NCBI GenBank assembly: GCA_000024525.1
Contig: CP001769.1
Span: 4,249,001-4,313,000, forward strand
Source: Spirosoma linguale DSM 74
Lineage (GTDB): Bacteria > Bacteroidota > Bacteroidia > Cytophagales > Spirosomataceae
Direction: 5' to 3'
DNA length: 64,000 nucleotides
How positions within the stretch are numbered: the stretch's first letter is position 1; each line of letters opens with the position of its first letter. The notes beneath the pieces are model-generated. The model saw only the letters and a program-made list of their open reading frames with translations. It was not told the DNA's origin and made no database searches. Positions 61,147-64,000 of the stretch are shown one piece after another. The translations under genes were made by a program, and so were the position numbers.

Positions 61147-61154
61147 TACCTTTG
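61147..61154 (+). promoter_or_regulatory. -7 box of hemJ, possibly leaderless
   Basis: A perfect TACCTTTG begins 3 bp after the hemN stop and ends 5 nt before the hemJ ATG, so hemJ may have its own transcript beginning at its start codon. Confidence 0.6.
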
Positions 61155-61159
61155 CGCCC

Positions 61160-61687
61160 ATGACGTTTTTCTACCTCAAGGCCCTGCACATTATTTTTGT
61201 CGTAACCTGGTTTGCGGGCCTTTTCTATATACCCCGGCTGTTCATCTACTTCACCGAAGCCGCCGATCAGCCCGAGCCAGCCCGACAGATTCTGCAAAGT
61301 CAGTTTGCCATCATGCAGCGTCGGCTTTGGTACGGCATTACGTGGCCGTCGGCATTGATTACGCTGGCATTGGGTCTGAGTACCTGGTACAACTACGGCG
61401 CAACACCACCCTGGCTGGTGGTTAAACTGGCTTTTGTGGGGAGTCTTTACGCCTATCACCTAGCTTGCCATGTGCTCTTTCGGCAGCAGCAGCGCGGGGA
61501 ATTACGTTACACCTCCACCCAACTCCGCATCTGGAACGAAGTGGCAACGCTGTTGCTGTTCAGCATTGTTTTTCTGGTGGTTCTCAAAGATGTGCTGAGC
61601 CTGGCCTGGGGTATGCTCGGACTAGTTTTGTTTATGGGTCTGCTGCTAGCGGGCATCTGGGTGTATAAGCGTCTGCGCGAACGGTAA
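61160..61687 (+). CDS. hemJ: Protoporphyrinogen IX oxidase HemJ-type (CopD-like) membrane protein
   Basis: 175 aa with four membrane helices. FYLKALHIIFVVTWFAGLFYIPRLF is the HemJ start with the conserved His, and MQRRLWYGITWP and WLVVKLAFVG follow the family pattern. HemJ oxidises protoporphyrinogen IX to protoporphyrin IX, coupled to the respiratory chain rather than to O2 directly. It is 16 bp downstream of hemN, so the pair covers two consecutive steps of haem synthesis needed for the cbb3 oxidase. Confidence 0.88.
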   Translation: MTFFYLKALHIIFVVTWFAGLFYIPRLFIYFTEAADQPEPARQILQSQFAIMQRRLWYGITWPSALITLALGLSTWYNYGATPPWLVVKLAFVGSLYAYHLACHVLFRQQQRGELRYTSTQLRIWNEVATLLLFSIVFLVVLKDVLSLAWGMLGLVLFMGLLLAGIWVYKRLRER

Positions 61688-61698
61688 TCCATTTAGAT

Positions 61699-62550
61699 TT
61701 ACTCATGTTGGGTGATTTTCGTCCCCTGCGACAGGCTTTCCTTCCTGTAGACTATCAACACAAGAAAGCCGATCACTGTAATAAGAATGCCGGTATAAGC
61801 ACTTACATCGGCGGTGTTGAGGTCGGTCATGAACACAATGTCCATCATGCCGTGGAAAAATGCACAGGCCACCACATTGCCTCCCGAGGAGTTGAATAGC
61901 CAGGTGAACAGCACGGAACCCGTAGCCAGACTGAACAGCCAGCCCATAACCCCGCCGGCATCCATATGAATGTAGTTTCCCAAGGGGTTAAAAAATAGTG
62001 GCCAGTGCCAGATGGCCCACAGTGGCACCATTAATAGGGTAGCCGTCAGGGCCGAAAAACGGGTCTGTAATCGCGGAAGCACATACCCCCGCCAGCCTAT
62101 CTCTTCCCCAAACCCGTAAAACAACAGATTGATCAGGATATAAGCCACCGGTGTCAATTCCGAAAACTCTTTCGACGTGCTCACCTCTTTCCAGCTTATC
62201 GACTGGTTGCCCGACAGGTAAATGCCGAGTGCAATACCTGCCAGCAGTAATACGGGGGCCAGCAAACCCAAAGCCGCCCAGCCGACTGGTGTCCCGGCAA
62301 GCCTTGTCCAGCCTCGGCCAAGCATGTGGCGGATACCCGCCCCACCCTGCTCATAATACGTCAGCCCAAATGCAGCCAGCAAAGGGCCAAGGCAGCCCAG
62401 AACGTGAACATAAGGTAGTTGGCTAACGGGTAGGCCAAGCGGCAGGTAATAGGGCGACCAGAACAGCCAGGACAGCAGATATGTGAGCCCATAAAACCGA
62501 ACCACACGCCCTCGGGTTGAAGGCGTGCGGGAAGTATATAAATTATCCAT
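61699..62550 (-). CDS. CPBP family intramembrane metalloprotease
   Basis: 283 aa, about seven to eight membrane helices. The three family motifs are FGEEIGWRGYVLPRL (Glu pair and Arg), IWHWPLFF (His) and ACAFFHGMMD (His). CPBP enzymes (Rce1 relatives) cleave or process membrane peptides; bacterial substrates are mostly unknown. The gene starts 6 bp after the usp stop and is almost certainly in the same operon, under the FNR-like site at 63471. Confidence 0.88.
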   Translation of the reverse strand: MDNLYTSRTPSTRGRVVRFYGLTYLLSWLFWSPYYLPLGLPVSQLPYVHVLGCLGPLLAAFGLTYYEQGGAGIRHMLGRGWTRLAGTPVGWAALGLLAPVLLLAGIALGIYLSGNQSISWKEVSTSKEFSELTPVAYILINLLFYGFGEEIGWRGYVLPRLQTRFSALTATLLMVPLWAIWHWPLFFNPLGNYIHMDAGGVMGWLFSLATGSVLFTWLFNSSGGNVVACAFFHGMMDIVFMTDLNTADVSAYTGILITVIGFLVLIVYRKESLSQGTKITQHE

Positions 62551-62556
62551 AGGTCA

Positions 62557-63378
62557 TTATACGATAGCCAGCAGCGGAATATCAGTCAGTCGGGCAAACC
62601 GCTCAGTTTCGCCCTCCACAAATAGCCGTCTGAACCAACTGTGTGCCTGAGGCAGCATCATAATCAGGTCGGCTTTGTTCTCGTGCGCAAAGGTGAGCAG
62701 CGTATCATAAATCTCTTCGCCGGACAGAATCGTCATCGTATGCGGAACAGACACCATCAGCTCCCGAATGTGTTCGGCCTTCGTGCGGATATGGGCCTCG
62801 GCCGGATGCGGGTGAATGCACAGCAGGTTGACCACGCAGCCAAACTGTCGGGCAAACCGAAGCGCCGTATCCAGAGCAACAGCATTAGGGGGTGTATCGA
62901 GGTCTACGCCCAGCACTACATTTTTAACGTCGGTATACCTAACGGAAGGCGGAACAAGCAGCAGGGGAACATTGGTTTCGGCCACCATACTCGTTGCCAC
63001 ACTGCCCATTAGCTGAGCACTCTGGGGAGCGGTACCCGTTGTGGACATGATAACCAAATCGGCCTTTTCCTCTTCAGCAACCTCCCGAATGGCCGGTATG
63101 GGGTAACCTTCTTTGGTGATACAGCGAATGTTCACCTCAGTTCCATATTGTTCATTTAAGGTGTGAGCCAGGTGGTTGAGCGTTTTCTGGCTATCGTTGT
63201 GCATGGCTTTGGCACTGAGCGGGAAGTCTGCTCCCGTTTCAGCCGGATTGGTGGGCCAGAAATGAAACGCATGCATCAAAATTAAGGTCGCCTGTTGGGT
63301 AAGAGCCAGTTGCATGGCAAAATGAGCGACTTTATTCGCATTCGGCGAGAAATCGGTAGCTAAAACGATGGTTTTCAT
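62557..63378 (-). CDS. Universal stress protein, two-domain
   Basis: 273 aa from MKTIVLATDFSPNANKVAHF (ATG at 63378); the frame opens at 63414 but the leader is not family-like. Domain 1 has MSTTGTAPQSAQLMGSVATS, with a partial ATP loop; domain 2 (MLPQAHSWFRRLFVEGETER) has lost it. It is first in a two-gene operon with the CPBP protease. A perfect FNR-like operator lies upstream at the common spacing. Confidence 0.9.
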   Translation of the reverse strand: MKTIVLATDFSPNANKVAHFAMQLALTQQATLILMHAFHFWPTNPAETGADFPLSAKAMHNDSQKTLNHLAHTLNEQYGTEVNIRCITKEGYPIPAIREVAEEEKADLVIMSTTGTAPQSAQLMGSVATSMVAETNVPLLLVPPSVRYTDVKNVVLGVDLDTPPNAVALDTALRFARQFGCVVNLLCIHPHPAEAHIRTKAEHIRELMVSVPHTMTILSGEEIYDTLLTFAHENKADLIMMLPQAHSWFRRLFVEGETERFARLTDIPLLAIV

Positions 63379-63440
63379 ACGAAGGAGTTTTACCTGAGTT
63401 AAGGATAAGTACATCCGGTTATTGCCGTCTGTTTACCACA

Positions 63441-63484
63441 CAAAACAAGCATACTTACTTCGCTGTCAGCCTGATATAAATCAG
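63441..63484 (-). promoter_or_regulatory. usp/CPBP operon promoter with perfect FNR-like operator
   Basis: CTGAT-ATAA-ATCAG at 63471-63484 differs from the FNR consensus TTGAT-N4-ATCAA only at the outer bases. Its centre is exactly 29.5 bp from the first base of minus-strand TTGTTTTG (63448-63441, one mismatch). Confidence 0.75.
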
Positions 63485-63661
63485 GTTGTTTGTTGATTTT
63501 AGCAAGCACAACCATCCATCTGTTCGACGGCATTCCCAGCGGTTCAGCGAGCACATAAACACCTACGTTTCAGGCAGTATTGTGATATCCGCTGATACAT
63601 AAAGCATGATGAGTAAGGTATTTATCGACTAGTCTTATAGAAATACTAACCATCACCCTGT

Positions 63662-64000
63662 ATGACTTCTCGCAAACTTCTCCTGGTAGCCCTACTGTTG
63701 ACTGGTCTCTCAGCGTATGCCCAGACTCCGCACATCACCGGCGACGTGTACATATCCATCAAAAATGGCACGTTTAAAGCCGATCTTGACGTGTCGCGGC
63801 TCCCTAAAACGACAAATTATGCTATTCGGCTAAACACGGGCCTGAACATCCAGTTTTTCAGAGATAGTGCCGACTCATTTTCGTACACTTCGGCGCGGGA
63901 GTACAAACCGGAAAAGTCCGATGAGAGTTTTCAGTACTGGTTTCCCGACAAAGACCAGAAAGGCCGGTATCTGCCCGGTCGATTCAAGGTTAGCTATGTA
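63662..64000 (+). CDS. Secreted hypothetical protein, partial (N-terminus only)
   Basis: 113 codons from the ATG at 63662 to the window edge. A signal peptide (about 1-21, LTGLSAYAQ) is followed by a beta-rich region (HITGDVYISIKNGTFKADLD, YAIRLNTGLNIQFF). It recalls the N-terminal part of secreted M1-type aminopeptidases in Bacteroidota, but no catalytic motif is inside the window, so no function is assigned. The gap before it (63379-63661) holds the FNR-like site and no gene. Confidence 0.65.
   Translation, partial: MTSRKLLLVALLLTGLSAYAQTPHITGDVYISIKNGTFKADLDVSRLPKTTNYAIRLNTGLNIQFFRDSADSFSYTSAREYKPEKSDESFQYWFPDKDQKGRYLPGRFKVSYV

Noticed and set aside
1..64000. CRISPR array, transposase, integrase, tRNA or rRNA
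   Set aside because: No regularly spaced direct repeats, no recognisable mobile-element protein and no RNA-gene sequence were seen on either strand; tRNAs were judged by eye only.

Overview
The window looks like a Bacteroidota chromosome, most likely Cytophagales and close to Spirosoma or Fibrella. The signs are: TAnnTTTG-type -7 promoter boxes with few Shine-Dalgarno sequences, a fused CcoNO oxidase subunit, a Bacteroidota-type Hc1-like histone, a probable serine palmitoyltransferase, TonB-domain proteins and GC-rich coding sequence. No rRNA, tRNA, CRISPR array, transposase or phage gene was seen.

Region 1 (1-23.6 kb) is mostly housekeeping and envelope functions. It holds a partial secreted PHP protein, a HipA-like kinase with DUF3037, two secreted serine hydrolases, a carboxynorspermidine dehydrogenase/decarboxylase pair split by a cassette of three TonB-C-domain genes, and a UDP-glucose dehydrogenase plus UDP-xylose synthase operon. 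Next come an acyl-CoA dehydrogenase, GlsB, PgeF, an acyltransferase, a MaoC hydratase, an Hc1-like protein, the probable serine palmitoyltransferase, a biotin carboxylase and a CDF metal exporter.

Region 2 (23.7-63.4 kb) reads as a low-oxygen island. Fermentative and carbon-store genes (adhP, pfkB-type kinase, ldhA, a glucan phosphorylase homologue) are mixed with five two-domain universal stress proteins and one Usp-like protein. A PAS histidine kinase overlaps a REC-cNMP-HTH regulator. A cbb3 oxidase operon follows (ccoS-ccoNO-ccoQ-ccoP-ccoG-fixH-safE, with a P-type ATPase behind it). Further right are a desaturase, FixI/CcoI, HemN and HemJ. Two DUF418 genes, a GH31 glycosidase and a DUF4082 lipoprotein lie between these and show no sign of belonging to the same control.

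The main finding is regulatory. A palindrome CTGA-N6-TCAG (an FNR-like box with the outer TTGAT/ATCAA bases changed) stands upstream of adhP, the FixH-like/usp operon, ldhA, ccoS, the desaturase, fixI and a usp/CPBP operon. In all seven its centre lies exactly 29.5 bp upstream of the first base of a -7 box, which is about -41. Variants lie at hemN, another usp and the sensor kinase gene itself. The kinase's second PAS domain carries a His and an Arg 20 residues apart, in the positions of FixL's haem ligand and distal arginine. The partner regulator fuses a phosphoreceiver to an FNR/CRP DNA-binding end. The proposal is a FixL / FixJ-FixK system condensed into two proteins and controlling this island.

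A second theme is the intergenic DNA, which is full of long, near-perfect inverted repeats. Two share an identical 13-bp core with unrelated outer arms. Another is flanked by a 20-bp duplication of the end of the neighbouring gene.
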